Origin: Lentimicrobiaceae bacterium
GTDB taxonomy: Bacteria > Bacteroidota > Bacteroidia > Bacteroidales > WCHB1-69
DNA length: 9,148 bases
NCBI GenBank assembly: GCA_009787485.1
Contig: WQWP01000087.1
Location: 1 to 9,148, forward strand
Direction: 5' to 3'
The position numbers and the translations under genes were made by a program. The notes beneath the pieces are model-generated. The model saw only the letters and a program-made list of their open reading frames with translations, was not told where the DNA came from and searched no databases. How positions within the stretch are numbered: position 1 is the stretch's first letter; each line of letters opens with the position of its first letter. Of this stretch, positions 8,607 through 9,148 are shown piece after piece.

Positions 8607-9148
8607 ATGGAAAAAAGTATTGAACAAAACGGCAAGCAATATGATTGTTTGATTGAACAAATAGGCGATTTGTTGTTTCATGGGCGCAGGCAAGTTGCTT
8701 ATACTGTGAATAATGTTATGGTACATACTTATTGGCAAATAGGAAAATATATTGTTGAGTATGAACAAGGTGGCTCTGAAAAATCTGAATATGGATCAAA
8801 ATTATTAGACAGGCTTTCAACAGACCTTACAATGCTGTATGGCAAAGGATTTAGTCGTTCTAATCTTGTGTATATAAGAAAATTATATATATATTTTCAA
8901 ATTGGTGAAACAGTGTCTCACCAATTGAGTAACAATTCTGTTCAAATTAGTGGGACGGTGTCTCACCAATTGAAAAGCAAGTCGGTACTCTCTGAAAAAT
9001 TAAATTGGGGACATTATTTTGAAATCCTGAAAGCCGACAACGAATTGGAAATTACATTTTATACAAAACAGTGTGAAAAAGAAAACTGGAGTGTTCGTGA
9101 ATTGAAACGCCAAATGAAAAGTATGCTTTTTCACCGTTTGGCATTAAG
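8607..9148 (+). CDS. DUF1016/YhcG-family PDDEXK nuclease, N-terminal part (3'-truncated)
   Basis: The open frame from ATG 8607 runs off the window after 180 codons plus two bases. The visible part is the DUF1016 N-terminal helical domain: an early VAYTVNNVMVHTYWQIGKYI segment, YGSKLLDRLSTDL, GKGFSRSNLVYIRKLY, a linker, then LNWGHYFEIL and the ENWSVRELKRQMKSMLFHRLAL stretch typical of the family (compare the usual LSWSHY motif). Family members are about 330-380 residues long, with a C-terminal PDDEXK-fold nuclease domain, which would lie beyond position 9148. Whether the catalytic residues are intact therefore cannot be judged. The gene is 88 bases after the helicase on the same strand. DUF1016 genes are frequent beside restriction-modification genes and in mobile or defence regions of Bacteroidetes, but their exact biochemical role is not settled. 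The linker holds an unusual in-frame tandem duplication (8898-8987). Confidence 0.88.
   Translation, partial: MEKSIEQNGKQYDCLIEQIGDLLFHGRRQVAYTVNNVMVHTYWQIGKYIVEYEQGGSEKSEYGSKLLDRLSTDLTMLYGKGFSRSNLVYIRKLYIYFQIGETVSHQLSNNSVQISGTVSHQLKSKSVLSEKLNWGHYFEILKADNELEITFYTKQCEKENWSVRELKRQMKSMLFHRLAL
8898..8987 (+). repeat. 45-bp in-frame tandem duplication in the DUF1016 linker
   Basis: Two adjacent 45-base copies (8898-8942 and 8943-8987) encode QIGETVSHQLSNNSV and QISGTVSHQLKSKSV. The first 31 bases differ at only four positions, and 16 bases (GTGTCTCACCAATTGA) are identical at 8913-8928 and 8958-8973. The remaining 14 bases of the unit are more diverged. The unit is a multiple of three, so the frame is kept. 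It lengthens the linker between the helical N-terminal part and the LNWGHY motif by 15 residues. Confidence 0.85.

Noticed and set aside
8898..8987. Possible start of a CRISPR array
   Set aside because: There are only two units, directly adjacent with no spacer, in frame within a protein gene. It is a coding duplication.
5189..9148. DISARM or BREX locus
   Set aside because: A PLD domain and an SNF2-like helicase recall DISARM DrmC and DrmD, but here they are one polypeptide. No drmA, drmB, methyltransferase, pglZ or brxC-like gene is visible in the window.

Overview
The window looks like a chromosome segment from a Bacteroidetes (Bacteroidota) bacterium. Three signs support this. The first gene ends in a type IX secretion system (T9SS) sorting domain. 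Both downstream genes start without a recognisable Shine-Dalgarno sequence. Upstream of each of those genes lies a match to the Bacteroidetes -7 promoter element (TAnnTTTG). No RNA gene, insertion sequence or CRISPR array was seen.

Layout: (1) Positions 2-5008 hold the 3' part of a very large secreted mosaic protein. It has two fibronectin-III-like domains, a cleaved-adhesin/choice-of-anchor-J domain, a CARDB-like domain, three carboxypeptidase-regulatory-like beta-sandwiches, several further beta-rich modules and a C-terminal T9SS sorting signal. Its 5' end lies outside the window. (2) Positions 5009-5188 form an intergenic spacer with a small palindrome, a strong rho-independent terminator and a candidate promoter. 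(3) Positions 5189-8518 encode a 1109-residue fusion of an N-terminal phospholipase-D-like nuclease domain to an SNF2/HepA-type superfamily 2 helicase. (4) After an 88-base gap with its own candidate promoter comes the start of a DUF1016/YhcG-type PDDEXK nuclease gene (8607 onward), cut by the window end before its catalytic domain.

The two right-hand genes appear to form the left edge of a DNA-defence or restriction-type island. A translocase fused to a nuclease sits beside a second nuclease family that is common in defence and mobile regions. They are visibly more A+T-rich than the adhesin gene, and the terminator plus new promoter separate them transcriptionally from it. Any methyltransferase or specificity subunit would have to lie beyond position 9148. 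The most unusual local detail is a 45-bp in-frame tandem duplication in the DUF1016 gene, in the linker just before its conserved W-G-H-Y motif.
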